A DNA stretch of 64,000 bases from Haloferula helveola (GCF_037076345.1 NZ_AP024702.1:5022001-5086000), one strand, 5' to 3'. Positions 17,936-27,868 are shown, numbered from the stretch's first letter. Notes: generated by a model not told the origin, from the sequence alone. Translations and numbers: made by a program.

Positions 17936-20794
17936 GTGATTCGGATTCGTGGCGCGCGGCAGCACAACTTGAGGAACCTCGATCTGGAGATTCCCCGGGA
18001 GAAGCTTGTCGTCGTGACCGGCCCGAGTGGCAGCGGCAAATCGTCGCTCGCATTCCACACGCTGTTCGCGGAAGGGCAGCGCCGGTTCATCGAGTCGCTG
18101 TCCGCCTACGCCCGACAATTCCTCGACCAGTTGGAGAAGCCGGACGTCGACGCGATCGAGGGCTTGAGTCCGGCAATCGCGATCGAGCAGCGCAGCGGTG
18201 GGTTGAACCCGCGTTCGACTGTGGCGACGGTGACCGAGATCTACGAGCACCTGCGTGTCCTGTGGGCGGCGGCGGGCACGCCGCATGATCCGGAGACCGG
18301 TGAGCGGCTCGAGCGGATGACGGCGGCGGACATGGTCGAGGTGCTTTCGTCCGAACCGGAGCGCACGAAGTTGGTTTTGCTGGCGCCGGTGCCTCGGGAC
18401 GAAGCGGCCGATGCCGAGCGCCTCATCGGGGATCTCCGTCGCCAAGGATTCGTGCGGGTCCGGGTCAACGGTGAGATTCTGGATCTTGAGGAGGCGGAGC
18501 GGGGCTGGCCGGAGCGGGTGGAAACGGTCGAGATCGTGGTGGATCGGTTGGTGGTGCGCGAAGGGATCGAATCGCGGCTCGCCGACTCGGTGGAGACGGT
18601 CCTGCGGATCTGTGGAAGTGAGGCCCGGGTTCTGATCCAGCCGCCCGGAGACGAGGCGTGGGAGGAGCGCTCGTTTCAGACCAGCTACCGGAATCCCGCG
18701 ACCAGTTTCATGATTGGCGAGCTCAGCCCGCGACACTTTTCCTTCAACTCGCACCTGGGTGCCTGTCCGGCCTGCGAGGGGCTCGGGACCGAGCGCTTCT
18801 GTGATCCGGGATTGCTTGTCGGTGATCCCGAGCTGCCGCTGCTGCAGGGTGCGATCACGGGTTGGTGGAAAAAGGGGGCGCGTCGCGGTCAGAGTTTGCA
18901 GGGAGAGTTGAAGGCCTTGCTGGCGATGTTCGGGCTTGCGGAAGATGCGAAGATCGATGGTCTGTCCGAAGAGGCATCCGAGTTGCTCTTTCACGGAGGG
19001 CGTCTCGCCACAGGATGGAAAGTCGGGGTGGAGAAGAAGCCGCAGTTCAAAAACTACGAGGGTCTCTGCAATGAAGCCGAGCGCAAGTGGCGGACGGCTC
19101 GGTCCGAAGCGGTGAAGCGCCGAATCAGTCGTGTGATGGCCGAGCGGCCGTGTCGGGTCTGTGGTGGGCGCCGGCTGAATCCGGCGGTGCTGTCGGTCAG
19201 GATCGAGGGAGCGGACCGATGGTTGGGTATCCAGGATTTCTGCTCACTGCCGGTCGATGAGGCGGTGGCCTGGCTCGCTGATGTCCAGTTGCCGGCCGAC
19301 CGTGCCGCCATCTGCGGGCGGCTGGTCTCCGAGCTCCGGGAGAGGTTGTCATTTCTGGTCGAGGTGGGGCTCGACTACCTCGGGCTAGATCGAGCGAGTG
19401 GAACCCTGTCGGGCGGGGAGGCCCAACGGATCCGTTTGGCGACGCAGCTCGGCAGCGGTCTGACCGGGGTGCTCTATGTTCTGGACGAGCCAAGCATCGG
19501 GTTGCACCCGGCGGATACCGACCGGTTGATCGAGGCGCTCAAGCGTCTCCGCGATCGGGGCAACACGGTGGTGGTGGTCGAGCATGATGAGTCGATGATC
19601 CGTGCGGCTGACTGGCTGATCGAGTTAGGGCCGGGTGCGGGTGAGCAGGGTGGTGAGCTGCTCGCATGCGGTCCATTTGATAAGGTCGGTGATGAGTCGC
19701 CTACCAAGCGCTGGCTTGAGGCCGGGGTGGCGCCTGCTGCCGCGTCCGGTGCATCCGGCGACTGGTTCGATGGCCGTGTGGTGGTTCGCGGCGCGCGAGA
19801 GCACAACTTGCGCGGAATCGATGTCGAGATCCCGTTGGGTCGGATTACCTGTCTCACCGGTCCGAGCGGCAGCGGCAAGTCGACCTTGGCGGACGACATC
19901 CTGATGCGCGCCTTGCGCCGGCACTTCCATGGCGGAACGGATCGCCCCGGTGCCCATGATTCGGTCGAAGGTCTGGAGGGACTCGGCAAAGCGGTGATCG
20001 TGGATCAGGCTCCGATTGGTCGCAGTCCGCGATCGAATCCGGCAACCTTCACCGGGGCCTTCGATCTGATTCGAGGAATTTTCGCGAAGCTGCCTCTTTC
20101 CCGTCAGCGCGGCTATGGTCCGGGACGGTTCAGTTTCAATACGCGCGGCGGTCGTTGCGAGCGTTGCGAAGGTGCGGGCCGGCTCAAGATCGAGATGCAT
20201 TTCCTGCCGGACGCATGGGTCGAGTGCACCTCGTGTGGCGGCAAGCGGTTCAACCGCGAGACGCTCGAAGTCACGTTCAAGGGGCTCGATATCGCGCAGG
20301 TGCTCCAACTCTCGGTGTCGGAGGCGAAGGGGGTCTTCGGCGCGGTGCCGAAGCTGTCCGGAATCCTCGAGATCCTCGATGAGCTCGGACTCGGCTATCT
20401 GAAGCTCGGGCAGGCGGCGAGCACGCTGTCGGGTGGCGAGGCGCAGCGGCTGAAACTGGCGGTCGAACTCGCCCGTCCCGCGGCTCCGCACACCTTCTAT
20501 TTCTTCGATGAGCCGACCACGGGGCTGCACTTCGGGGATGTCGACCGCCTGCTGTCGGCGTTCGTGAAGCTTCGGGAGGCGGGGCACACCGTTTTGGTCG
20601 TCGAGCACCATCTCAGCGTGATTGCCGCCGCCGACCACGTGATCGACCTCGGACCCGGTGGTGGACGGAAAGGGGGCGATGTGGTAGCTGTCGGCAGGCC
20701 GGGTGAGATCGCCCGACGCGCGGAATCCGCGACGGGACGCGCGCTGGCCGAATTCTTCGGCAGGGCCGGAAAAGACAAGGCTTCGACCCCGTAA
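17936..20794 (+). CDS. uvrA: UvrA-family excinuclease ABC subunit A with a degenerate first zinc module
   Basis: 952 aa from the GTG at 17936, which gives the standard N-terminus [29 protein letters not shown] lies upstream. Two ABC modules are present: Walker A at residues 29-36 and again near 641 (both GPSGSGKS), with signatures [17 protein letters not shown] and [17 protein letters not shown]. The UvrB-binding region is retained. In zinc module 1 the pair ACPAC before EGLG is present, but the earlier CxxC seen in E. coli (ACPICG) is replaced by NPATSFMIG. The later [14 protein letters not shown] and [10 protein letters not shown] are intact. UvrA recognises bulky DNA lesions with UvrB. Because of the missing cysteines it may be a paralogue rather than the housekeeping UvrA. 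Confidence 0.88.
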   Translation: MIRIRGARQHNLRNLDLEIPREKLVVVTGPSGSGKSSLAFHTLFAEGQRRFIESLSAYARQFLDQLEKPDVDAIEGLSPAIAIEQRSGGLNPRSTVATVTEIYEHLRVLWAAAGTPHDPETGERLERMTAADMVEVLSSEPERTKLVLLAPVPRDEAADAERLIGDLRRQGFVRVRVNGEILDLEEAERGWPERVETVEIVVDRLVVREGIESRLADSVETVLRICGSEARVLIQPPGDEAWEERSFQTSYRNPATSFMIGELSPRHFSFNSHLGACPACEGLGTERFCDPGLLVGDPELPLLQGAITGWWKKGARRGQSLQGELKALLAMFGLAEDAKIDGLSEEASELLFHGGRLATGWKVGVEKKPQFKNYEGLCNEAERKWRTARSEAVKRRISRVMAERPCRVCGGRRLNPAVLSVRIEGADRWLGIQDFCSLPVDEAVAWLADVQLPADRAAICGRLVSELRERLSFLVEVGLDYLGLDRASGTLSGGEAQRIRLATQLGSGLTGVLYVLDEPSIGLHPADTDRLIEALKRLRDRGNTVVVVEHDESMIRAADWLIELGPGAGEQGGELLACGPFDKVGDESPTKRWLEAGVAPAAASGASGDWFDGRVVVRGAREHNLRGIDVEIPLGRITCLTGPSGSGKSTLADDILMRALRRHFHGGTDRPGAHDSVEGLEGLGKAVIVDQAPIGRSPRSNPATFTGAFDLIRGIFAKLPLSRQRGYGPGRFSFNTRGGRCERCEGAGRLKIEMHFLPDAWVECTSCGGKRFNRETLEVTFKGLDIAQVLQLSVSEAKGVFGAVPKLSGILEILDELGLGYLKLGQAASTLSGGEAQRLKLAVELARPAAPHTFYFFDEPTTGLHFGDVDRLLSAFVKLREAGHTVLVVEHHLSVIAAADHVIDLGPGGGRKGGDVVAVGRPGEIARRAESATGRALAEFFGRAGKDKASTP

Positions 20795-20804
20795 CGCTAA
20801 CTGG

Positions 20805-21404
20805 ATGAAAACCCGGGATGACAAAAGCGTGACACCAGCAACCGCCGTCAATTTATCACCGGCCGGAAGCGAGTGGAGGGCGTGGCTCGAAGAGAACGGG
20901 CCGCGGCTCCTGCTGTTCGCCCGGCAGCAAACGCGTTCGCACGAGGACGCCGAGGACATTCTCCAGGACGCGTTGGTCAAGCTCGTCGACAAGCTCCGGA
21001 CCGGGCAGTTTTCCGGCGGGCAGGAGGCGTGGATGCCCTATCTTTACACGACCCTGCGCCGGCTCTCGATCGATCTCGGGCGCCGCGACGACCGCCGTCG
21101 GCGCCGCGAGGATGTCTCCCAAGGCGGGATTGAGGAGGATCACCGGGAGAGTTTCCATCCGTGGTTTGCCGGCGATGAGTCGGACGAGGAGACCCGCGGG
21201 CTGATCGAGGCCGGGCTCAAGGAGCTGCCCGAGAAATTTTCCGAGGTCATCGTGATGAAGATCTGGGGCGAGCGGACCTTTGCCGAGATCGGCGAGGCTC
21301 TCGAAATTTCTCCAAACACGGCCGCATCGCGGTATCGCTACGGACTTGAAGCCCTGAAGAAGAAACTCGGGTCCGCCCGGCGCAAGGGCGATCTCTCCAT
21401 CTGA
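20805..21404 (+). CDS. ECF-type RNA polymerase sigma factor
   Basis: 199 aa from the ATG at 20805, 10 bp after the uvrA stop. Region 2 is seen in LLLFARQQTRSHEDAEDILQ, with the region 2.2 helix around residue 40. Region 4, with its helix-turn-helix, is LPEKFSEVIVMKIWGE and FAEIGEALEISPNTAASRYR near 150-185. The Arg/Asp-rich linker DLGRRDDRRRRRED lies between. It directs RNA polymerase to a regulon that cannot be read here. The next gene has the layout of a membrane anti-sigma factor, so the pair is probably an autoregulated switch. Confidence 0.85.
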   Translation: MKTRDDKSVTPATAVNLSPAGSEWRAWLEENGPRLLLFARQQTRSHEDAEDILQDALVKLVDKLRTGQFSGGQEAWMPYLYTTLRRLSIDLGRRDDRRRRREDVSQGGIEEDHRESFHPWFAGDESDEETRGLIEAGLKELPEKFSEVIVMKIWGERTFAEIGEALEISPNTAASRYRYGLEALKKKLGSARRKGDLSI

Positions 21405-21410
21405 CAAACC

Positions 21411-22049
21411 ATGGACTCCGAACTCCAAAAGCTTGAATCCGAACTCCGGTCGCTTCGTCCCGACGCGCTTGATGGCGCTCTGGCCGATCGTCTGGAGATG
21501 GCGATCGACGGCTCGCTGGAAGAGCTGGATGACGGCATGCGCGCCTTCGAGCGATCGCTTGGCGAAACCCGCCCCGCGGCTTTGCGGGCGGATCTTTCCT
21601 CCGGGTTGCTCGAGATTCTGGAATCGCACCCGTTTCCGTCGCCCAGCAAGGTCGTTCCGTTTCCGGGTGAGGCGAAGCAGGCGGTTTCGCGTTCCAAGTC
21701 CCGCTCCTCGTGGTGGGCGGCCGCTGCCGCGGTGGCGATTGCAGGTGGTCTTACAGCCTACTTCATGGGACCCGCCGATGGAGGTTCGCCGAGAGTTGCG
21801 GAGAGCCCGCAACCCCGCGCCGGAGGGATCGCGTCCGACATGGATCCCGCGGCATTCGTTCCCGCCAGCTTCCAGTCGGGTGTCAGCGATACCCGGGACA
21901 TGGGTGTCGTGTGGAACCGGGGTGATGCGATGCGCGTCGTGAAGGTTATCTATCACGACAAGGTCAAGCTCCTCAACGAGAAGGGTGAAACCTACGAGGT
22001 GAAGGTGCCGCGTGTGGAATACATCGTGGTTCCGGAACAGGTGCAGTGA
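21411..22049 (+). CDS. Putative membrane-anchored anti-sigma factor (unrecognised family)
   Basis: 212 aa, starting 6 bp after the sigma factor stop. The first 95 residues are acidic and helical (LEKL-like repeats, MDSELQKLESELRSLRP). One membrane helix follows at about residues 100-118 (WWAAAAAVAIAGGLTAYFM). The extracytoplasmic part of about 90 residues ends VKVPRVEYIVVPEQVQ. No zinc-type HxxxCxxC motif is present. Cytoplasmic helical domain, single TM helix and position directly behind an ECF sigma gene are the grounds for the anti-sigma call; the family itself is not recognised. Confidence 0.55.
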   Translation: MDSELQKLESELRSLRPDALDGALADRLEMAIDGSLEELDDGMRAFERSLGETRPAALRADLSSGLLEILESHPFPSPSKVVPFPGEAKQAVSRSKSRSSWWAAAAAVAIAGGLTAYFMGPADGGSPRVAESPQPRAGGIASDMDPAAFVPASFQSGVSDTRDMGVVWNRGDAMRVVKVIYHDKVKLLNEKGETYEVKVPRVEYIVVPEQVQ

Positions 22050-22125
22050 TTTCAAGACAAGAATCCTGATCTACTACGCTTCTCGTAATGAAAGCGCCGG
22101 CAGAGACCGGAAAAGCATATCAATC

Positions 22126-23214
22126 ATGAATACGACTTCAAAACAGCTCCTTTGCATGGCGGCGTTCGCGTTGCCGGTCATCGCGATCGAACCGCCGGTG
22201 GATCCGGAGCCGATCCCGCCGCAGGCGCCGCCCGCCGATGTGGAGCCGGCTCCGGCAGTGCCCGCCGCGCCGGTCCAGCCGGCCGCCGAGGTCGCGCCCG
22301 CTCCGGCTGGTGACAACGCTTTGCCGATGCCCGAGGTCAAGGCCGGCCGTCCGTTCATCGGGGTGGTCCTTGATCCGGTCCCCGAGCTCCTTGCCAACCA
22401 TCTGAAGCTCGAGGATGGCCAGGGTCTGGTGATCGCCGATATCGTCGCCGGTGGTCCTGCCGCCAAGGGCGGACTTCAGGTGGATGACCTGCTCGTCGAA
22501 GTCGGCGGAGCCGCGGTCGGTTCGCCCGACGATGTGCGCCGCGCGGTCGGCAAGCATCAGGTCGGTGACGAGGTCGAGGTGACGGTGATCCACGAAGGGG
22601 ATCGCAAGAAGGTTTCGCTCACGCTCGCGGAGGCCCCCGCGGAGATGCCCGCGCCGGCTCCCGAAGAGGGGGTTGCAGGGGCGGATGCGCTCGACGGATT
22701 CCTTGAGAACCTCCCCGAGCAGCACGCCGACAAGATCCGCGAGGCGCTCGAGAAGAACCTGCGCCAGTTCGAAATGCTCGATCTCGGTCAGGTCGATCCG
22801 GGCAATGCGGCCGGCAACCAAGTCCAGGAGGAGTTGATGAAGCGGCTCCGGCAGCAGATGCGTGGCGGTGGCAACGGCATGCAGATGAAGTTCGACTTCA
22901 ACGCCGAGAGCTCGGTCCGCCTGATGGACGACAAGGGCAGCGTCGAAATGAAGAGCGTCGATGGCCACAAGGAGGTCAAGGCCTACGACAAGGAAGGCAA
23001 GCTCTTGTGGGAAGGTCCTTACGATACGGAGCAGGACAAGGCTGCGGTTCCGGACGACATCCGGGAGCGAATCGAGCGCCTCAACGTCGACATGAATTTC
23101 GAAGGTCGTGGACTCAAACTGCGTGTGGGTCCGGACCGTTTCCGTCCGCTTGACCAACTTGAGGAGGATCTTCCGGCGCCCGCCGAGGAGGATGCCCCCA
23201 AGGGTGACGAGTAA
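22126..23214 (+). CDS. Secreted PDZ-domain protein
   Basis: 362 aa from the ATG at 22126; the longer in-frame start at 22012 lies inside the previous gene. A signal peptide (QLLCMAAFALPVIAIE) is followed by a Pro/Ala/Val-rich linker at 24-66. One PDZ domain occupies about residues 75-168 (FIGVVLDPVPELLANHL, IVAGGPAAKGGLQVDDLL). The C-terminal 190 residues are charged and contain a Gly/Met/Gln stretch (MRGGGNGMQMKF) and no protease catalytic triad, so it is not a DegP-type enzyme. It is probably a scaffold or sensor in the periplasm. It follows the sigma/anti-sigma pair with a 76-bp gap and ends at a strong terminator, so it may be a co-regulated target. Confidence 0.75.
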   Translation: MNTTSKQLLCMAAFALPVIAIEPPVDPEPIPPQAPPADVEPAPAVPAAPVQPAAEVAPAPAGDNALPMPEVKAGRPFIGVVLDPVPELLANHLKLEDGQGLVIADIVAGGPAAKGGLQVDDLLVEVGGAAVGSPDDVRRAVGKHQVGDEVEVTVIHEGDRKKVSLTLAEAPAEMPAPAPEEGVAGADALDGFLENLPEQHADKIREALEKNLRQFEMLDLGQVDPGNAAGNQVQEELMKRLRQQMRGGGNGMQMKFDFNAESSVRLMDDKGSVEMKSVDGHKEVKAYDKEGKLLWEGPYDTEQDKAAVPDDIRERIERLNVDMNFEGRGLKLRVGPDRFRPLDQLEEDLPAPAEEDAPKGDE

Positions 23215-23237
23215 TTTTCAGGGAGGCACAAGATAGG

Positions 23238-23270
23238 GCCCGTTTCCGCCATGGGCGGAGACGGGCTTTT
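23238..23270 (+). terminator. Intrinsic terminator after the PDZ gene
   Basis: A 13-bp stem with a 3-base loop (GCCCGTTTCCGCC-ATG-GGCGGAGACGGGC, one G-T pair) followed by TTTT, 24 bp after the stop codon. It separates the first ECF cluster from the ECF-kinase pair. Confidence 0.85.
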
Positions 23271-23335
23271 CCGTGTCCGGAATGGGCCCCGATTGGGGTT
23301 GGATCGGGCCGCGGAGAATTCGTAGATTGGCGGGG

Positions 23336-24022
23336 ATGGAAGGAAGCTCCCCCTTGTTTCTGACGACCCGCTGGACCCTGCTGGACCAGGTCAAGGCACC
23401 GGAAGGCGGGGCGGCCTTGGATGAGCTCTGCCGACGTTACTGGGGGCCGGTCTACTCCTTCCTCCGGAGGTCCGGCTGTGCGGAGGCGGATGCCGAAGAT
23501 CTGACGCAGGACTTCTTCCATGACTTCATGGAGCGTGACGGCTTCTCGCGGGCAGAGCGGGAGAAGGGTCGGTTCCGCAGTTTCCTGCTCGGTTGTGTGC
23601 GCAACCATTTCGCCAACGCACGGAAGGCGGCAAGCCGTCAGAAACGCGGTGGGGGGTATGAGTTCGTCGAGGTGAATGAGGAGCTCGATGGCGGAGACGG
23701 ACTGAGCCCTGAGCAAGCGTTCGACAAACGCTGGGCCGAGGATCTTGTCGACCGGGCCTTGCTCAGGCTGAAAGCGGAGTGGGAGGAAAACGGAAGACCC
23801 TTCGATGTGCTTGCTCCATTCCTTTCGGGAGAGCGTGGCGCGGTATCGCTGGCGGAAACCGCCGACAAACTCGGTGTGTCGTTGGCCGCGACCAAGTCGG
23901 CGGTCCATCGGTTGCGCAAGCGTCTCGGTGACTTGGTCAAGGAAGAGGTGTCGGCGACGCTCGGCTCGGAGGACGACGCCTCGGACGAACTGGAGCATCT
24001 GCTCCAACTCCTGTCGCGGTGA
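23336..24022 (+). CDS. ECF-like RNA polymerase sigma factor linked to a Ser/Thr kinase
   Basis: 228 aa from the ATG at 23336 (the in-frame ATG at 23273 lies beside the terminator). Region 2 is ALDELCRRYWGPVYSFLRR and ADAEDLTQDFFHDFME; region 4 is LAETADKLGVSLAATKSAVH. This matches the PVC-specific sigma group whose genes sit directly in front of protein kinase genes. The stop overlaps the kinase ATG by one base (TGATG), so the two proteins should be made together. Regulation through the kinase is inferred from this arrangement. Confidence 0.85.
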   Translation: MEGSSPLFLTTRWTLLDQVKAPEGGAALDELCRRYWGPVYSFLRRSGCAEADAEDLTQDFFHDFMERDGFSRAEREKGRFRSFLLGCVRNHFANARKAASRQKRGGGYEFVEVNEELDGGDGLSPEQAFDKRWAEDLVDRALLRLKAEWEENGRPFDVLAPFLSGERGAVSLAETADKLGVSLAATKSAVHRLRKRLGDLVKEEVSATLGSEDDASDELEHLLQLLSR

Positions 24023-27000
24023 TGGCGGATTCGAAGTGCCCGGTCTGCGGACGCGAGTCGGATGGCGTTTGCCGCCACTGCCTCGTGGACGGGCTCTTCT
24101 CGGAGGAGAGTGATTTGTTCGAACTGCCTGGCGATCTCGGTGGGTTCCGTCTGCTGAAGCGGATCGGGCGGGGTGCGAGTGGCGAGGTGTGGCAAGCGTT
24201 CCAGCCCGGTCCGGATCGGGAGGTCGCCCTGAAGGTGTTTCTCGATCCCCGACTTGGCGGGACGGCCGACCGGAGTCGATTCATGGCAGAAGCGCAGGCT
24301 TTGGGGAAACTGGACCACCCGGGAATCGTGCCGGTGTATGCGACAGGCGAGGATGCTGGATTCCTTTTCATTGCCAGCCGCTGGATGAAGGGAGGCACGC
24401 TCGCAGATCGGTCGCCGGTGAGAGGCGATCGGAACGGTTGCCGGGGTGTCGTTGAAATCCTTTCGAAGCTCGCACGCGCGGTGGCACACGCCCACCGGCA
24501 CGGACTGGTGCATCGGGATATCAAACCCGCGAACGTCTTGCTCGATCCAGAGGGTGAACCCTGTCTCGCCGACTTCGGTATCGCGGTGGCGGCGGGCCTG
24601 GACGAGTCGGGCTCAACGAGCGGAACGCCGGCCTACATGGCGCCCGAGCAGGCGCGGGGAGATGCGGTGACCACTTCGGTCGATATCTTCGGTCTGGGCG
24701 CGGTGATGTTCGACCTTCTCGCCGGACAACCACCGGATCGGAAAGTCGAGAAGCGGTGGCGGTCGCTTGCATCCGTGGATCTCGATGCTGCGGCGATTTG
24801 CCAGCGCTGCCTGTCCGAAGATCCCGGGCAACGCTATGGATCTGCCGATGATCTTGCGGACGATCTCGACCGTTGGCTGGCCGGTGAACCGGTAAAGGCG
24901 CGACCGGTTGGTTGGAACGAGCGTTTGCTCAAGTGGGCGAAGCGTCGTCCCGCACAAGCGGGTCTGTCCGGGCTGGCCGCGGCATCGGCGCTCGCTCTGG
25001 CGATCATTCTCGTCGTGGGTTCGGATGCGCTGCGGAGGGAGCGCAACGTCGCGGTGGAGCAGGAAAGGCTGGCGAGGTCCAACGCCGAGCGTGCCGAGCA
25101 GACCGCCGACGATCTGAGGGAGCACGCGTACGCCGCCGACGTCTACCTGGCGAGTCGTGCGATCGAAGACGGTCAGCTTGGGGTCGCGCGCTCGATGCTC
25201 GAGCGTCACGTCCCGGAAGATGGCGAGCCGGATGTCCGCGGGTTCGAGTGGGCTGCCTATCTGGCAATGTGCGGAGGCGACGACGAGCGGATGTTTGCCG
25301 ATCACCAGGCGGCGGTGACCTCGGTCGCGTTCTCGCCGGATGGTCGTCATGTGGCGAGCGTCGGAAGGGATGGGCTAATCTTCGTCAGGGAAGTGGAAAC
25401 CGGCCGACTCGCACTGTCGCTGCCCGAGGCCGATGCCCCGGTTGGAGCGGCGGAGATTCCGTTGATGGCGAAGCTGGTGGCGGCCTCTCCGGAAATCAGG
25501 AACCGTATCCTCCGCGCCGAGTTGAACCCGGATGAAGTCCGGATGCGCGGACGGCCTGCCCGGCTGGGTGATCTGACTGCCGTGGCATGGGCTCCGGATG
25601 GGACTCGCTTCGCCACCGGTGCGGCGGGCGCTTACGTGCGCCTCTGGAGTTTTCCCGATGGGAAGCTCACCGGTCTGCTCCCTCTGCAAAGCGTGAGGGA
25701 GGTCCGGTTTGTTCGTGACGGTTCCCACCTTGCGGTCCTTCACGGCTACGGCCAGGAATTTGCCATTCGGATCTATGATCTGGATTCCATGACTGAGGTG
25801 TGGAAGTCCGCTCCTGCCGAACCTGCGATGGCGGTGCACAAGGACCGGCTTGCTTGGATGGAGATCGGGGGCGGTCCTCTCCGGGTGATCGATCTCAGGT
25901 CATTCGAAGAAGTCTCCGAGCTGCCGGCCTCGATCGGCTTGTCCGCACTCGGCTACTCGATCGATGGCAGTCGCTTGTTTGGTGTCAGCCCGGACGGCCG
26001 GGCGGAGCGTATGTGGAAGCCAGACGGCCAGGTGGTGGCTCCGGATGAATTGCCGAACGGTGCGGTTCGCTCCGTGGTCGCGACATCTGGAGGATTTGCG
26101 GTGGCGGGGACCGGGCAAACGGTGGTCATCCGGTCCGGAGAGAATCTGTCGAGCCGCCAAGTCATGCGGGGTCATGAGGACGAGATCCTGTGTTTGTCGG
26201 TTTCCACCGATGGACGGCGAATCGCCTCCGGCGCGAAAGACCGGACCGTTCGAATCTGGCGCCTCGGGGAGATGGCCGAGTCATCCGAAGGCGCGGCCGG
26301 ATCCGGTCTGGAGATTGTCGCGCACGGGCCGGATGCTTCCCGCTGGCTGGCTCAGTCGAGGGACGGAGCCGTGCTTCTCGGGAGCGTTGGCGGTCCGATC
26401 ATGCCTCTTGATCCGTCGGTAGACCGGAAGGCGCTGTGCTTTGACCGGAAAGGCGAACGGGCAGCGACATGGCGATCGGAGCAGGGGGAGTTCCTCGTCG
26501 AATGGTGGGATGCGGTGAGTGGAGAGAAAACCGGCGAACAGCGGATCGAAGTAGAGGCCGATGAACCGTGGTTGGCCCGCGGAGAATCGGGATGGTTGGC
26601 GGTGACCGGACCCGACTCAGGCCTTCAGCTTTTTGATCTCGAGAGCGGCGAACTTCAGTGGTCACTGCCGGATCCGGACGCCGGCATCCTGAGGTTGTCG
26701 GTATCTCCGAAGGGCGACGCGGTCGCGGGATTCATGTGGCCGAGATTCGTGATGATCGGGTCCCGTGAGCGCGGGTGGAGCGAGCAAATCAAGATGACCG
26801 ACGGCACCATGGGGCCGATGGTCTTTTCACCCGACGGACGATGGCTGATCTCAGGGAATGACGAGAACCGTGTGGCGATTCACGATGTCGAGACCGCCGC
26901 GAGGATACGGGTACTGAGCGGTCATCGTGCTCCGTTGGCGAAGCTGGCGGTGTCACCCGACGGTCGGACGCTCGCAAGTTCCTCGTCGGACCGCACGATG

Positions 27001-27168
27001 CGACTCTGGCACCTTCCGACGTGGCGCGAGCTGGGCGTGATGGAGCGCGGTCACGTGATGAGCTATCTCGGCTTTTCGAACGATAGCGAAAGCCTGCTGG
27101 TCGCACCTTGGAACCACTCGCTCCGGTTGCTGCCGGAGACGAAGGAGGGCGGTGCGACGTCACCTTGA
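24022..27168 (+). CDS. Transmembrane Ser/Thr protein kinase with zinc ribbon and WD40 repeats
   Basis: 1048 aa. The ATG at 24022 overlaps the sigma factor stop. A short zinc ribbon (CPVC and CRHC, residues 6-20) precedes the kinase domain (43-295). That domain has the glycine loop IGRGASGEVWQAF, Lys71, HRDIKPAN (Asp166), the DFG motif at 184 and GTPAYMAPEQ. One membrane helix is at about 316-333. Roughly 650 residues outside the membrane form WD40-type beta-propellers, visible as repeated Ser-Pro-Asp-Gly-Arg motifs and HEDEILCLSVSTDGRRIAS. The kinase should phosphorylate cytoplasmic targets in response to a periplasmic ligand; the paired ECF sigma factor is the obvious candidate. It ends one base before the convergent PEP-CTERM gene. 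Confidence 0.92.
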   Translation: MADSKCPVCGRESDGVCRHCLVDGLFSEESDLFELPGDLGGFRLLKRIGRGASGEVWQAFQPGPDREVALKVFLDPRLGGTADRSRFMAEAQALGKLDHPGIVPVYATGEDAGFLFIASRWMKGGTLADRSPVRGDRNGCRGVVEILSKLARAVAHAHRHGLVHRDIKPANVLLDPEGEPCLADFGIAVAAGLDESGSTSGTPAYMAPEQARGDAVTTSVDIFGLGAVMFDLLAGQPPDRKVEKRWRSLASVDLDAAAICQRCLSEDPGQRYGSADDLADDLDRWLAGEPVKARPVGWNERLLKWAKRRPAQAGLSGLAAASALALAIILVVGSDALRRERNVAVEQERLARSNAERAEQTADDLREHAYAADVYLASRAIEDGQLGVARSMLERHVPEDGEPDVRGFEWAAYLAMCGGDDERMFADHQAAVTSVAFSPDGRHVASVGRDGLIFVREVETGRLALSLPEADAPVGAAEIPLMAKLVAASPEIRNRILRAELNPDEVRMRGRPARLGDLTAVAWAPDGTRFATGAAGAYVRLWSFPDGKLTGLLPLQSVREVRFVRDGSHLAVLHGYGQEFAIRIYDLDSMTEVWKSAPAEPAMAVHKDRLAWMEIGGGPLRVIDLRSFEEVSELPASIGLSALGYSIDGSRLFGVSPDGRAERMWKPDGQVVAPDELPNGAVRSVVATSGGFAVAGTGQTVVIRSGENLSSRQVMRGHEDEILCLSVSTDGRRIASGAKDRTVRIWRLGEMAESSEGAAGSGLEIVAHGPDASRWLAQSRDGAVLLGSVGGPIMPLDPSVDRKALCFDRKGERAATWRSEQGEFLVEWWDAVSGEKTGEQRIEVEADEPWLARGESGWLAVTGPDSGLQLFDLESGELQWSLPDPDAGILRLSVSPKGDAVAGFMWPRFVMIGSRERGWSEQIKMTDGTMGPMVFSPDGRWLISGNDENRVAIHDVETAARIRVLSGHRAPLAKLAVSPDGRTLASSSSDRTMRLWHLPTWRELGVMERGHVMSYLGFSNDSESLLVAPWNHSLRLLPETKEGGATSP

Positions 27169-27837
27169 TCAGGACAGGGCCCTGCGACGGTGCAAAACGA
27201 GCAGCAGGCCGAAGGCTCCCAGCAGCGCGGTCGATGTTTCGGGAACCGCCTCGGTTGCCGAGATCCGGATAGCCGGTGTCAGTCCGTTCAGTTGGTTCCA
27301 TGCCGCGGGTGGCTGGAGTGACCAAGTCTCGGTGAACGCCCAGCTGCCGGTCGAGTTGGTCAAGTTGCTTGAAGCGAGAGCGTAAAAGGTTTCCGTGCCG
27401 GTGGCCGTGAAGTGCAGCCAATACTCGGTGTTCGGTGTCAGGGTGATCGTTCCGGACGGACTGATCGAAAGCGTTTGGGAGAATCCACCGGTCGATGTCG
27501 GAGTCGCGGTTCCCAAGGCCACCGGACTCGTGCCACCCGGCGGATTGGGACCGGTGCTCAGGACGACCTGGACCGGGTCGAGGTGGCTGGGATCCGAGAT
27601 GTTGATCGCGAAATCGAGTTGGTCGAGGGTCGACGAGTAGATTCCGGTTTGGAAGCGGACCGCGACCTCGTTGTCGGGGATCGGGACCGGTGTCCCGAAG
27701 AAGTCGATCGCGGTGTCCGGGCCGGTAATGTTGGTCGAAGCGCCACCGAGGGTGGCGCCGGTGATCGAGTCGAGCACAACGGCTGCCGGGGCGGCAGCGG
27801 TGAGAGCGAGGACCAGAGGAAGGGTGGAAACATTCAT
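27169..27837 (-). CDS. PEP-CTERM sorting-domain exported protein
   Basis: 222 aa from the ATG at 27837, preceded by an excellent ribosome site (AGGAGCGGGTGAA). Signal peptide at 1-19, then a beta-rich domain of about 170 residues with many Thr/Ser/Pro. The C-terminus VPETSTALLGAFGLLLVLHRRR is a PEP-CTERM anchor: Pro-Glu motif, hydrophobic helix, Arg cluster. In this pathway exosortase cleaves the anchor and the protein is released to the cell surface or matrix. A choice-of-anchor type surface protein is likely; no enzymatic motif was seen. The stop codon abuts the kinase stop with no spacer. Confidence 0.8.
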   Translation of the reverse strand: MNVSTLPLVLALTAAAPAAVVLDSITGATLGGASTNITGPDTAIDFFGTPVPIPDNEVAVRFQTGIYSSTLDQLDFAINISDPSHLDPVQVVLSTGPNPPGGTSPVALGTATPTSTGGFSQTLSISPSGTITLTPNTEYWLHFTATGTETFYALASSNLTNSTGSWAFTETWSLQPPAAWNQLNGLTPAIRISATEAVPETSTALLGAFGLLLVLHRRRALS

Positions 27838-27868
27838 TTCACCCGCTCCTAAAACCCGGGTGGAGCAA

